Positions 37,869-50,833 of a DNA stretch of 64,000 nucleotides are shown piece after piece (the first letter of the stretch is position 1; each line of letters starts with the position of its first letter). Position numbers and translations under genes: made by a program. The stretch covers positions 26,933 to 90,932 of the forward strand of contig VWPU01017867.1 in the NCBI GenBank assembly GCA_013398955.1. Reading direction: 5' to 3'. The DNA comes from Callaeas wilsoni. Taxonomy: Eukaryota > Chordata > Aves > Passeriformes > Callaeidae. Under the pieces are notes generated by a model that saw nothing but the letters and a program-made list of their open reading frames with translations, ran no database searches and was not told the origin of the DNA.

Positions 37869-39559
37869 TACGGACACAGCCCTGATCTCCCCCTCCTGAC
37901 CTCTGTGCTCTGCCTCAGTCACCATATTTAAGCTACACAAAATAAAAAGAGGGAAAAAAAGCAGTAAACCTGAACAGAGCTGCAAGATTCAGTAGCAGAG
38001 ATGGATTTATGGCAGAGATGGGTTTACAGCTGAGATGGATTTGTAGCTGAGACGGGTTTTAGCACCACAAAGGGTTCATGGGTCACACAAAGATACGGGA
38101 TCTGATTCCCGTGGTGCTGGCAGCGACAAAGCAGAGTAAACAACACGAGTTTTTACAGTCTGGCAGGTTCCAAAACCCTCTCGGCTGTCCATCAGTGAAA
38201 CGACGCACGACATCAGGGCTGGTTTTTAAACAACCCGTAATCAGGCATCTCTTGTGACAAATGACAAAGTCAAATTACATCTTTGAGAGTGAATTGGCAC
38301 TTACTCACCAGGAGGGACACGGCAAACTTATCTCTCAGAGCCGAAGAAACTTCCAGCTGACAAACAGGAAAATAAATGATGAGGGAAGAAAATGCAATCC
38401 TGACATTTCCAGGGATGAGTGATGAAACACTTAATGGCAAAAGATCTCGGGAGGCTCATAGTGCATTTTCTTTTATTTAATTTTACAAGAAGCAATTGAA
38501 TTGTGCTACTGACACTTGAGTGTCCTCAACCTTTTGAAAACAAAGCAGGAATTCCAGCATCATTTACTCAATCCACGATTCAAAATGCCTTAAAGGACCT
38601 CTTGAAGCTTTCTTTACTGTTCCTCCAGCACAGACTGCAGGGAGGCAGCGTAAGGTGAAGCCTTTAAACTTTCATCAGATTTGCCACTGTTCACCATTTA
38701 ATTCCTCACAGCGTGCGAAGGAAAACATTAAGGCCAGTGAATAGCACAGGAATTCATTTCAAGGGTGAAAACGTTATATCTCAGCTGCTGTTCAGCCTCC
38801 AGCTCTGCTGGAGGACACCTGGATGGTACCTGTGATTCCACCTGGCCTGGAGTGAGAGGATTGGAAAAGCTTGCTCTGAGAATTAGGTGCAATAATTCTG
38901 TTTTCTCAGCCCTGGCTGATGATGTCCAAGTGTCCAAACTTGAGCTGACACGAACTGGCAGTCACCAAATGGTCACGAATTGCATGGAAATGCTCATCCC
39001 AGCTCCACCTGCTCTCCCTGCACTCGCTGCTGTGTAGGGAACTTGTACCATACACCCTAAAAAAGAGATAATTTACCACTCTTGTTTAATCTCACGATTA
39101 ATCATGGTCATTGTTTAAAAAACCCCACAAAATCTTTGTTTTATTTCTTCTTTGAGTTTGTCTGACCTGAGCTGTCCATTCTGAGGGCTCAGCACTGAAC
39201 AAACCGCTTTGTCACCAGGTTTGAAAATGCCTTCCGCTCATTGCAGATCCATCAGCCACTGGGATTGATCACAACAACATCACTGAATGTTAAAGGTTTG
39301 GAAGAAAGGGACACGTTCTTAGGATTCTGTGGGGAAGAACACCATTCCTCAAGGATTTGGAAAATTAGATATTTTTCCCCTTTTCCTAGATACTCAGGTA
39401 GCCAACAGGAAAGATCAGGGAATATTTCTGAGCTACAGAGGTAACTGTGTGGCTGCAATAAAAGGACAGAGCTTTCCGTGGCCCCTGAGTGTCCAACACA
39501 CCCTACAGGGAGCCTGGGGAGGGAGTTTGTACCAGGGCATGCACTGATAGCACCGCGGA

Positions 39560-39800
39560 GAATGGCTTTGAGGTGAAGGAGGGTAGACCTGGATGAGATA
39601 TTGGGAAGAAATTCCTCCCTGTGAGGGTGGGGAGGGGCTGGGATGGAATTCCCAGAGAAGCTGTGGCTGCTCCATCCCTGGAGGTGCCCAAGGCCAGGCT
39701 GGAGCAGCCTGGGACAGTGGGAGAGGTCCCTGCCATGGCAGAGGGTTGGAATCAGAGGATCTTTCATGTCCCTTCCAGCCCAAACCGTTCTACGATCCTC
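39560..39800 (+). mobile_element. CR1 LINE fragment (3' end)
   Basis: Contains 'gagatattgggaagaaattc', 'gctgtggctgctccatccc', 'aaggccaggctggagcagcc' and the tail 'cagcccaaaccgttctac'. On the plus strand in ADRA1A intron 1. Confidence 0.88.
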
Positions 39801-40619
39801 TGAGAGCCACTGTGCACTGGGGTCTGCAGACAGCAAAGTCTCTGCTGTTAGAGCTCCTTCATTTTTACTCTGTGTTATTCCAAGGTAACAACGAGTCCCT
39901 CCACTGATGAACCAAAAAAGGCTACATTAATAAATTAACATGCAGATCCCACCCCAAAAAAAGAGCAAGGGACAGACTCTGACACTGGCTGTTTTCTATT
40001 TTTATCAGACTTTGGCACAGCCCTTGCATTCCATCTGGAGAGACCGAGGAGTTGCAGCAAACAGGAATTGTTATTGTTTACCCATTTTTACACTTGGCCT
40101 CACTTCTGGCAGCTGATTCCTTAAACTGGGATTTGGTTCACCTTTTGTCTCACCACAAAACAGGAAAGCAGCAGATACACTGCATTTAAATGAGGAAACA
40201 AACCAAAAAACTGAGCATAATTTGGGCATTTAGAAGCCTTTTGTTATTTTTCATCTGCCAATGATTTCAGCCAGAAAGTTCTTTGAGAATGTTATTTAGT
40301 TGTTTTTCACTAAAGGAGAGAAGCATTAATTCGCTGAGAAAAATTCTAGGTTGTGGATACGCCCGCTTGCTTGTGCTTCACTGCAAAACAGCATTTGCTT
40401 TCTTTAGAAAAACCTTTTTGGTCTTAAAATCTGGTTAATACTGAAAGGAATAACGAAAGGAATAATGAAAGGCCAGCCTGGGGCAACCAGAAGCTACCAC
40501 AGAGGCAGTGAGAGCCGTGCTTGGCACCCAGATCATATCTGAGGGTGGAATCAGAGGTTCAGCTGCTCCAGCGCAGACACAGAGCTCCTGTGGCACGTTC
40601 TGCACTGCCTGGGGAAGAG

Positions 40620-40955
40620 CTGGCTTTGGGAAAGGCTCAGTGCCCCTAAAGAGACTCCAAGAGAACTGGAGAGGGACTTGGGACAAGGCCTGGAGGGACA
40701 GGGCAAGGGGGAATGGCCTCAAATTGACAGAGGGCAGGGATGGATGGGATATTGGGAAGGAATTCCTCCCTGTGAGGGTGGAGAGGGGCTGGGATGGAAT
40801 TCCCAGAGCAGCTGTGGCTGCCCCTGGATCCCTGGCAGTGCCCAAGGCCAGGCTGGAGCACCCTGGGACAGTGGGAGGTGTCCCTGCCATGGCAGGGGTG
40901 GCACTGGACGGGCTTTAAGCTCCCTCCCAACCCAACCCATCCTGTGATGATTATG
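40620..40955 (+). mobile_element. CR1 LINE fragment (3' end)
   Basis: Starts near 'cagtgcccctaaagagactc' and includes 'gggatattgggaaggaattc', 'gctgtggctgcccctggatc', 'aaggccaggctggagcacc' and 'aacccaacccatcctgtgat'. It is the most complete CR1 copy in the ADRA1A intron. Confidence 0.9.
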
Positions 40956-41659
40956 ACTTGGTGTCACCTTGTGCTGCTGCAGCACACACAAACCACCTGG
41001 TCCCGGGTCAGAGACCCTGCAAGGCTTCTTCCCCTGCCCCACGTCCTGCCCCTCCCCGGCAGCAGCGTCCCTGGGCCACGGGCTCTGCTTGGGCTGCAGA
41101 GGACCCCGTGCTCAGCGGGATGAGCAAGTTATCAATCCCCCTGCACCGGGAGTGCCTCTGCTGCAGGCAGGATTTTGATGCATTCCCACACGGGTAAAAC
41201 CACCCCGAGCATTGCTTTGGCCACTCGAAAGCATTTGCTGCAAGTGCTGCAGCTTCGTTGGACAAAGACGCAAGGAAAAAAAGGTTCGAGCGGTTGAGCA
41301 GCTCTCAGACATCAATCAGAGCACCCTTGGAGGGCTTTAGCAACTTTTCCTCAGCCAGGGGAGGTCCAGGGAATAGATCAACCCCTGTAAAGCTTAGGAG
41401 CTGCTCCCAGGCACGGTCAAACTGCAGAGGATGATGGATGCAGCGACGCCGAAACCTTCCACAGGATTTCTTTCCACATGCTTACAGATTTTCCAGGGGA
41501 AGCAGGAAGACAAGCATTTGTCAGTGCTAAAAGTCCTATTTATTATGAATCAGCAGGTAACTCATAATTCTATAGAAAAAGAAATGGCAAAATACTTTCC
41601 TCACTAAGGAGCCGTCAAAATTCTGGCTCTTTGAATCATCTTTGGAAGGTAACATTGCA

Positions 41660-41830
41660 AGTATATATATCAGACTATGTGTGTATATAAATATATTTAA
41701 ATATATATTAATATATATAAAATATATAAGAAATAATTAGCAAATAAATATTTTAAAATATATTAATATATATATTATATATTTAAAATATTTTTATTTT
41801 TATATATTTTTATATATATATGTATAAAAT
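41660..41830. repeat. AT-rich low-complexity tract
   Basis: About 170 bases of TA, TAAA and TTTA motifs, including 'tatataaatatatttaaat', with almost no G or C. It lies about 600 bases before ADRA1A coding exon 2. Confidence 0.9.
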
Positions 41831-42440
41831 GGCTGCCCATGAGACCCTCCCCAGTGTTCCTTGATATGAGAAGGGACCTTTCCTTTAGCTTCTCTCAATT
41901 TTAGCTACATTCCATGAGGGGCAGGATGCCGATACTTAGATTTTCTGAAGGTTTCAGGGAATGTCAGTGCCCAATGCTTCATAATTTCAAAGACTTTTAG
42001 CTTAACACAGTCAAGTCTAATCCTTCTTTTCTCTAACCCTTCTGAAATGGTGTGATCTTCTTGCCATCTGAAGCCCCTTCTGATGACCTCCAAGATATTT
42101 CTGTCATTTGGGTAATTAATCTTGAATTAGGAGTCCCTGAGGAAGGAATTTTCCTCTGTCCCTGGAATCAACCCTCTGGCTGCCTCTCTAGCTGTAAATG
42201 GGACTGTAATGGTTGTAATTATAAAATAGCTCCCTTGAACTGATTTCTGATGGAACATCCATGTAATTGTATGACACCATAGACCCTGAAACACTTGTTC
42301 CTGCAGGAATTGTGTTTCCAGTCACAATTTTTTCAAGACAGAACAGAATCTTATTTATTTTTTCCAGTGTTTTAGTTTCTTTGGTTACCTGCGATTCCTC
42401 ACTGCCTCTGCCCTAACACTCTGCGTATTTTCCATTTTAG

Positions 42441-42952
42441 GTTCTTTCTTTCCTGCAATCAAACCCCCGGACACGCTTTTTAAAATAACATTTTGGCTGG
42501 GCTATTTAAACAGCTGCATCAATCCCATCATCTATCCATGCTCAAGTCAAGAGTTCAAGAAAGCGTTCCAGAACGTCCTGAAAGCTCAGTGCCTCCTGAG
42601 GAAGCAACCAGCAAAGAAGCAAACCCCAAGCTTCAACCTCAACCATCCTGCTGGCCAGAGCATGGAGAGCGGCAAAGGGGTGGTCCGGATCCCTGTGGGA
42701 TCGGGAGAAACCTTCTACAAGATTTCCAAGTCGGACGGCGTTTGCGAGTGGAAGATCTTCTCCGCCGTGCAGGCCGTGCCCACCAAAACCCCCGTTCCCA
42801 AGGACTGCACAGCTGCCAGAGCCAAGAGTAAAGGGTTCCTTCAGGAATGCTGCTGTGCAGGCACTTCGGGGAGCCTGGTCCGGGAGAACGGCAAAGTGCC
42901 AGCCGTTAAAATCCACTCGATCTCCCTGAGCGAGAGCGGGGAGGACGTGTAA
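42441..42952 (+). CDS. ADRA1A: Alpha-1A adrenergic receptor, coding exon 2 (residues 295-464)
   Basis: This exon completes Gly295 and encodes the third extracellular loop, TM7, helix 8 and the cytoplasmic tail. TM7 carries Phe308 and Phe312, the aromatic pair linked to ligand binding in alpha-1A, and N322-P-I-I-Y326. Cys345 is the likely palmitoylation site after helix 8. The tail keeps the alpha-1A blocks [13 protein letters not shown] and D-G-V-C-E-W-K, the C-C-C cluster and the end [10 protein letters not shown]. It differs from human mainly in the linker at about 350-365. TAA is at 42950-42952. Total length is 464 residues against 466 in human, with no frameshift or early stop. Position 347, Cys or Arg in human, is Leu. 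A donor-like AGA/GTAAAG at 42825-42833 could allow alternative tails. Confidence 0.97.
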
Positions 42953-43570
42953 CCCGCCGGCAGCTCGGGGGCCTCGGGGGATGTCGCTCTTTTTATGGGG
43001 AAGCAGGAGTAGGTGTGGTTGTAGTTGAAAGGATCCAGGTGTGAAGAGGTAAGATCTTTCGAGGAAGGATGTCTGTGAGTGCTGGGAGCGTGAGTGGAGG
43101 CCCTCAAAGACAGTGCATGACTCCAGTGGATGGTATTCTGAGGGTCCGGCATCTGCCAGGCATTTCCTTGGCATTTAAAGGCTTTGTCCCTCTGTTCTCC
43201 TCTTTCAGAGTTCCCACTGCTCTGGTTTAGGGGCAGTTGAGGAGAAAGAGAGAACCACAAAGACCCTGTGCTGGTTTCAGCCTCGACAGTCTCTGACAGC
43301 TCCTCCTTCAGAGCCATTTTGTGATTCCACCCCTCCCCATAAAGCCAAACCTCAGCTGTGGGTTTCAGTCAACTCCACTGCTAAGGGAAACTTGATCCAA
43401 GTGACTGCACTCCACCGAGCTTCAGAGACCAAGGGGAACGTCTCCTTTTTGTACAATCAGCCTCCCCAATCTCCACACCAAACCAAATGGAAGTTTGCAT
43501 GTGCCCCTGGTTTGTTCAGATGATCCCTGCACCTTGATGCGGGTCTAATAAAACTGAACGCTAGGTAAGT
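42953..43570 (+). other. ADRA1A: Likely ADRA1A 3'UTR with poly(A) signal
   Basis: Follows the TAA directly. The first strong poly(A) signal is AATAAA at 43547-43552 within 'gtctaataaaactgaac', which would give a 3'UTR of about 600-620 bases. A second AATAAA near 44722 could end a longer form. The end point is inferred from the signal only. Confidence 0.6.
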
Positions 43571-46500
43571 CCTCATCAAACAAGGCTCAAAGAGCATTCA
43601 CTCTTTTGGTTTTCATCTTCTGAGTCCATCAGGAACCTGCTGAAAGGCTCAGAAATTCCTCGCTCAGGTGCTTGATAGCCAGATCAGTGCCACAGTCACT
43701 GGAAAAGCTGCAGATTTTTCCTGTCTCCCCGCCCAGTGTTTTGCTACATTCCTTTTCCCGACTCCTTCAATACCAAGTGCTCTAAGCTTTCTGTGAGATC
43801 CTGGGTACTCTGGAGTCAGGAACTTTCCCCTTGTTCTGAGCAGGGGGAGTTAAGCATGTTAAAAGGCTTAAGGACATCCGTCCCCACGAGAAAGCGCCAT
43901 CCCTTGGGAATTTGGGAGCGAGGCATTTGGAAACATGTTATATTTTAATACAGCTAATCCAAATAGATAAATAAATAAGATGGTCAGCATCTGGAAGAAA
44001 TAGTGGGAGGAATTCTCTGTACAATATTAGAAATAAGCAGCTCTGACATAACTCCTCCTGAGCCTGCCAAGCAAGAATTCAGCTCCTTGAAGCAACACAC
44101 GAGCCCCCACTCTTGTCTGTGCCAGCTCCTGTGCTGAAGATCCACTGCCTTGAAAAGGGAAAGGGCTCGAGATAAGGGTCATTATCACAGGAGAGAGCCT
44201 TGAAATAACACTTTACTTGTGTTGATGAGAAATCATTGTTTATTTATCTCTCACTCAATATCAAGCCCCCAGTGTCAAGAGGATTTGTCTCCTGTGTCTT
44301 TTATTTATGCACTCGCAGAACACAAATCTGTAGCACGAGCCCGTTTTTAGCTTAAATAAGAAATCCACCTCACTCTTAAGGTTCTTCAGGCCTAGAATTT
44401 GAAGCTAAAAGTGTGGAAATACCATGTAAGAAAATATTCTCATGGTGCTTCAAGCCAAGAGCAGAAGGAGAAAAGCTGGAAATCTCATAAGGAAGTCACG
44501 TGAGACTCATGGCCGAGGTCACAAAGCTTCTTTACAATATTTCGCTGCCTGACTTCTTCAGTTTTCTGAAGGGCAACACCGGCAGGCTGCAGCACCTTAT
44601 GCTGATTGCAGTCAGTCAGAAAAGGCCTTACTGCTTCGCTGAGGTGGGAGTGCCCGGTCCTAGGTGTGCCTGTTGGCCTTCAGCTACTGCTGAAGTGGGG
44701 TTTTATTGGGAATTCATTTCAAAATAAAGCTGCTGAGGCGCAGAGCAACTCAGTGATTCACCCAGCAAGGTTTCAGCTGTCCCAGGCTGAATCCATGCTG
44801 GCAATTAGCTCCACATCCTACCCAGAGGTACCTGATCCTCTGTCCTGTCTTGCTGTGGTTTGGATAAGAAATACAATGCTGGAAATGAACTCGAAGGGAC
44901 AGGCTGTTGACACCAGTTATTCCTGGATGATGTCTTCCGACAGCAGAGCCAAAGAGAAAAGCCAGTTGGTCTTCAAAGTGTTGCACTTAGCTCCAGGCAA
45001 GTTTGGGACCTGCACCCTTTGCCAGAAGGAAAAAATCCAGCAGGTCATGAGAGAGCTGCTCTCACAGCAGCACCAGCCCTCTGCCTGCACCCCTCACACA
45101 CTCAGATATTTGTGAAAGTATTTCATATAGGACGGTGTTACAGAAACCACAAGATGCTACAGAGGTAGCTTGTGGTGTATTAAAATACAGATCTTCCCCC
45201 CAGCCTGTTGAATCTCTGATTTCCTGGGAGGAGATGGAGCATTTGTCTCAGGGACTGGAGTGAAATGTCATTCCTTCTGCACAGAGCACGCCGCATATTT
45301 CTCATGCTGACAGAGAAGGAGAAAATAGCAAATGTGAGCTAAGGGGAAATGAATTGCTGAGGAGGAGAGCTGTGGATGGCAACCACCACACGAGACAAAA
45401 CATCTGTCAGTCCCACAGTGGGCTCGGAGCTCTACTTAGGGCACATTTGTGTCTCAGTGCAACACTGAGCTCAAACCCAGGAGGAGCAGCAGCCTCTCCT
45501 TTATCATCACGGCAACACCGAGGTCTTTATCAGAGTGAAAACCCTCCACACGTTAACAGTGAAAATAAACATGATTTTACAGTGCTCAACGTCTCATTCA
45601 GAGAACGAGACTTTCTTGCATTAACCCAAATTTCTTCTACAAGCTGCCAAAACTCAGCCCTCGTAAACCATTTTCTGAAGTAGGAAAACAAAAACCTGCC
45701 CAACATTTCAGCAGATTTCCACTTTCGAAGCAAGTCCACTTAGAAAACCTCCCTGAATTTCACTGAATACTCAATTCCTCCTGACAGTACGACTGGGAAT
45801 TGTATACAAGCTGGTTTGGGCGCTTTCTTTCGCTTTGCCAGTCTTTGGTTGCAAAAAAATGTTTTTGTTTTTGTTTTTTTTTTCCTTCTGCCTGCAGCAG
45901 CTTTTTGCCTGCACGTTGTACAAATCTGACTGCCAGTGGTTTTAAAAGGTTTCTCCTGAAACAGGCACTGCCTTTTCTGAACGTGGTACTCCTGTGTCAT
46001 TGAATTTTCTGTGTGCTGTTTTCCAGGTTTATCGTGTTTGAACAGTCCATGCTGGTCATTTCCCTGAACAAAATACTGAATGTATATGAAATCTTGCTAA
46101 GGTGAACAAATAAATTATTGGGGGGAATGTGCACTTTGGGATATGTGAGCTGCGAGTCTGGTTGGTTGGTTTTTTCTCCAGATTATTCAGACAGATTTGT
46201 CGTCTCCCTTTCAACAAACATTTCAGGCAGAGGATCAGGTAGAGATTCTTCCCAATACTTCTGATCTTAGTGGGGTTTGGTAGGAGCAAGGTGCAAAGTG
46301 AATAAAGGAATTAAACTTATATTTCTACTGTAAAAAGTTGAAGGTCTTAAAAAAAACTTTGAAGAAGTTCATTTGGGCCCCAGGTCCTTACTCTGCTCCT
46401 TCAGTTTGCTTACAGTAAAACATCAGGTCCCAGATGAAATCCAGTCCATTTTGCTGGATTCCTTATAAACAAACACCAGGAGAACAATCCTTGTCCATCC

Positions 46501-47096
46501 AAGAATGTAAATGGGAAAGACAAGTGCTGAGTTATTATTTCCTGATTTATAAAGGGAGGACTGAGACACGGGGAAGGAAAAGACAAATTTCAAAACCAGC
46601 TGATGCACCAGGAACCTGGAAAGCCCTGGCTGTGGCTGCCTCTAGTGAAACCCTGGGAAATTTCATCCGGGGAAACTCTGGAGAAAACTTTAAATTTAAA
46701 AAAAAAAACCCAATGAAATCAAACCTCAGTTGCCCTCCTGCTTCTTCCACAGGTCTGTTCTCCTCCTGGATTAAAATGATACTCCAGGAGGATAATCATC
46801 ATAATTTTAGTAAAAAAAAAATTCATATCCTGGATAATTTTATGCTGCAGTAGAGTCTGGGAGCTTCAGCAAAGGACCAGGATTTGGTCTTTAATGGACA
46901 CAAATCTTGCTCTAAAAAATTCCCTCCTGAACTTAGAGACGGCCACAAAACCTGTTGCAATTCTGAGGAATAACTCGGAGTGTCAGAATGCCCCTGTGAC
47001 CACCAGATTTGCTGTCAGGTAAAAGAAGTATTTTAAAATAAAAACGCGCATTTTTGCTCGCCTTTATAATTTAAATCCGGTTCAGCTAAGATTACA
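43571..47096. other. Intergenic or distal 3'UTR DNA, nothing recognised
   Basis: No exon or transposon I can name. A 169-codon frame at 44606-45115 (+) has no known domain. If ADRA1A uses alternative last exons, some could lie here, but I cannot point to one. Confidence 0.5.
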
Positions 47097-47113
47097 CATC
47101 ATCATCATCATCC

Positions 47114-47161
<48 letters not shown>
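47097..47161. repeat. CAT/ATC trinucleotide microsatellite
   Basis: About 21 triplets of ATC with a single 'cctc' interruption near 47112. Intergenic. Confidence 0.97.
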
Positions 47162-49639
47162 CGGTCTGTCTTGGTAATGTGACTGTAGGTCCTTCCTGTG
47201 TTACAGGTCACCCTCCCTGGCTGGGTCCTGTCAGGTGAGGAGAGGAAGGAGTCACATTTTCTGGCATTTTGGATAAGGATTCTGTTTTCCTACCTGGGTA
47301 GTGAATTTTTGGCCTTAAGCAAGTCCCCACTTTTTCGCCGTGTCCAAACTCCCCTCTGTGCAATGGGCGTGATTTATCCCAACTGTCCCAGGAATGCTGA
47401 GTCTCAATGATTCTGAAAATCAACGATTTTGAAAAACTGACATATGCCAGGGAAAAAAATGAAACAGGGACATGAATTCGACAAATGCTGCTTGTGCTTT
47501 TTTGGGATTAATTCACCCCTTTCTGGCTCCTCAGATGTCTTTGATAGTTTGTCCACCCATGGGCAACTGGTGACAATGGCACTGCTTCATTTCCCAAACA
47601 GATTCTGCTCTCAAGACTGTTGAGGGTTTTTTCATCAAGATTCAGACCCCGAGAGAAATTCTGTGACAGTTTTAATCACGGCCCCTGCAGGATAAAAATC
47701 TCACCTTTTGTTTTGCTAATCGAGCTGCGGGCAAAGGTCAAAGCAGCCGGGATCTTTATTGAGGTTCAAACACTTCCAACAACACAAGTGCCACGTTCTG
47801 GCAATTAGAGGAGAAGAAAACACCCAGTTGTTCATTCAGCTGCTTCTTGGCCTAATGCTATTGATGTTCTTGCAGTAAATTTCTGTTCAAACTGGATTTG
47901 TTCAAACCCACCAGTTCATACAATGAATGGTAATTACCAGACACTAATTTTGATCAGGAGCTGTAGAATCGACAGAGTAACTTTGGGAAAATGGCTTTTT
48001 TTCTCCCTAGTATCAACATTAACACCATATTAACACCAGGATTCCCCAGTTTTGAGCCGGGAATGCAGCTGATACCATCCTTTGTATGAAACAAATGGAT
48101 TTGGAGCAGCTTCATGGACAGGCCACCAGTGATGTGGCACTGCTGGTTTGGTTTCTCACTGTAAATATCAGCTCCATCAGGAGCAGATTCCCAAATACTG
48201 TCAGAAATACTCCTTTAATCTAATAATCCATCTCCCAAAGCAAGGAGAACCTGCACAATTTGCACCAGGGAGAGGGGTAAGGAATTCTGCGTAAACATTT
48301 CTAAGAGTTTAATTGAAATCGTGAAAAGAGAGGTAAAAAATAAGGAGTGGGATTGGATTTTGGCTGAGGATCATTCCCAAATACACTTCCACACCACGTC
48401 TTTTAGCTTTTACAGTTTGTTATAAGTGAAGTGCTCTGTTATGTTTTCAGGAGAACACAGTGCATGATGGATAGAAGCTTTCTGGGTATGTTTTCTTTTT
48501 CTTTTGCATTTTCTTCCTGACGTATTTTGGCAAAAAAAGAGAAAGAAAAAAAAAAAAACAGGAAAAAAATTAATGCTTCCCATAACCAAAAGAACGAAGG
48601 GCTGATTCTGTCTCCCCTTAACCCAATTAAAAATACATATTGAAGCAGATCCAGCATTCCTTATCCATATTGAGCAGTCAGTCACAAGGAGCAGTTTGCC
48701 ATGGAATTACCTCTGGCTCCTCAACATGAAGCTGGAGAATCCCTGGTTAATGCAAACACAATCTTAAAAAAAAACCCAAAAAACAAAAAAAACACCAATT
48801 ACCAGCAATTAGAGACCTATTTCAGTGGTAAAGCAGACAGAGTGAAGCCAACTCAGCACCACATTATCCTTCGTGTGCACACCCAGAGCCCATCTAAGCT
48901 TAGCCCAGAGCCCCTGGTCAGTGTCTGAAGGCATTTCCATGGCTGAGACTGGAAAAACTGGGGGCAAAAATACAGCCTGCAAGAAGCAGGAGTCTCTCCA
49001 GATGATCCAAAGCGTTATTTTAGGAAATGGAGTTCTGGATGAGATTTATTTTCAAATAGAAAAACCTGTCCTGAACTTGTTGACTAAGAGCATCCACCTG
49101 ATCCTGCCCATTCCTAATGCGTTCTTTCACTCCTCCAAAGCAAAGAGAAGAGCTTCATTAAATATCTCATATTTATATCATATTTGTTGGTTGTTTCCTC
49201 CCCATGGACAGCCCTACTCTCACATTTGCCCATGGCTCTGCATTTTTCCCTCCTTCCCAACAACAAAACCAGATTTTCCTTTCCTTTTCTGGACAAGGCT
49301 GTGGAAAATGGGGTTTCCTGCAGCTGCATCCCTTCTGAGTGACAAGTTCTCCATCGGGTGACACCCAGGAGACAGCGCTTTCATAGCTCAGTGTTCTTCC
49401 TCAGGCTCAAGCTCACAGAAAGCTGGGTTTGCCAGGAGAGCATCCTGGGCTAGACAGGCTTAATTCTACATAATAAAGTTAATATTAGTCCTGAGCTGTA
49501 GGAGGAAAGGGACCAGACGGCCAGTCAGAAACAATCCACTGCTGAGCCCAGCTCCCGCCCCGTTGTCCTGTTAAACCTTCCCATCAGGAATAATTTAGAG
49601 GAGTGAAGTATATTTGGGCACAATTTTGTTCTTGTTTTT
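47162..49639. other. Intergenic DNA, nothing recognised
   Basis: No gene recognised. It includes A-rich runs at about 48530-48570 and 48765-48795. A 162-codon frame at 48873-49361 (+) has no family resemblance. Confidence 0.5.
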
Positions 49640-50045
49640 TGGTTTTGTTTCTTCCAAGTTGGAAGAGACCTTCAAGACCATCGAGTCCAACCTCTGTCCC
49701 AACACCTCAACTAAACTAAACCACGACACTGAGTGCCACATCCAATCTCTTTTTAAATACGTCCAGGGATGGTGATTCCACCACCTCCCTGGGTAGACCA
49801 TTCCAATATTTTATCACTCTTTCTGTAAAAAATTTTCTCCTAATATCCAACCTATATTTCCCTTGGCGCAACTTAAGACTGTGTCCTCCTGTTCTATCAG
49901 TTGTTGCCCGGAAAAAGAGACCAACCCCCACCTCACTCCAACCACCTTTCAAGAAGTTGCAGAGAGTGATCAGGTCACCTCTGAGTCTCCTCTTCTCCAG
50001 GCTGAACACCCCCAGCTCCCTCAGCCGTTCCTCACAGGGCAATTA
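49640..50045 (-). mobile_element. CR1 LINE fragment with end of ORF2
   Basis: Minus-strand CR1 that retains about 108 codons in frame (50042 down to 49716), equivalent to the carboxy end of the CR1 reverse-transcriptase protein. Visible motifs are [37 protein letters not shown] and [11 protein letters not shown]. The 3'UTR follows, with 'ggttggactcgatggtc' on the minus strand. The frame ends in a stop at the usual place, so the fragment is decayed little at the protein level, but the element is 5'-truncated and cannot move itself. Confidence 0.93.
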
Positions 50046-50328
50046 CAGATTCTCTGGCTAGTGCAGGATTTGCCTCCCATCGAATACCCCTGAAATACTC
50101 CTGAGTTTTTCACCAGCTCCTCAGGAGTGAAAACTGGAACAATTCCACTTACAGTATTTCAGCCCAGTTAGGGCTGTGCTATATTAAAAGGTTTTGTTTT
50201 GCTGGTTGAGAACTTTGTACCACTAAAAAGCCTTTTTTGTCATCATCCACAATTGCACTGTGACGTTTGGTGTCGACACAAAGCTGAAGAGCTGCTGCCT
50301 GCTCCTTCCCTGCCCTTGTCCTTCCCCA

Positions 50329-50833
50329 TGTCAGGAAAATTAATCCACCCACACCAGAGATTTATGTCCAAAAAGGAGACAGAGGAGTCCCGATGCTTTA
50401 GTCGAATAAAGGGAGAAGCCATGGGGCCTTCCCCTGCAGTGTCTCCAATTTTTGGAGGCCTCAGCTTCATTTTTATCCTAATTTCCCGACCATTTTCCCT
50501 CTCTCTTTCCCCATTGGCTGAGGTACTTGAGAGGTACAGACTTCCCGGAACCCCTAATTCCTAAGATTCCCTTCTAATGTATACCCCCCTTGCCTTTTTT
50601 TTTTAATTCCTATGGAATTTATGGTTCTCCTCTTTTTTTTTTTTTTCTTTTGATATTAAATTTCTTTTATTTGCAGACCTACAGTTTATTGATACAGACA
50701 AATCTCTCTTTCCATTCATCGATCAGTGGAACCCTTCCCATTGTTTCTTTTATCTCTTAGTGCTGGTTTTTATCTCCCAGCGGGCCGCAGTTTATTTGTA
50801 AAGACAAGTCCCTCATTCCTTTCACCCATCCCA
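50329..50833 (-). mobile_element. Solo LTR-like element, copy A
   Basis: About 500 bases from TGTCAGGAAAATTAATCC to roughly 'tcacccatccca', repeated in the same orientation as copy B at 53454. Minus strand is the likely element direction, because it then ends in TTCCTGACA. I see no gag or pol frame and no clear target-site duplication, so the right edge is approximate. The sequence resembles ERVK-type LTRs of songbirds by recollection only. Confidence 0.65.

Larger units (their letters stand above)
31210..42440 (+). other. ADRA1A: ADRA1A intron 1, 11.2 kb
   Basis: Begins GTAAGT after the split Gly295 codon and ends 'tgcgtattttccattttag', a good acceptor with a pyrimidine tract. It contains CR1 copies, two minisatellites, a GATA array and AT-rich simple repeats, listed separately. 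I see no further coding exon. A long antisense open frame (33306-34211, minus) is discussed under findings. Human ADRA1A also has one large intron at this point. Confidence 0.9.
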
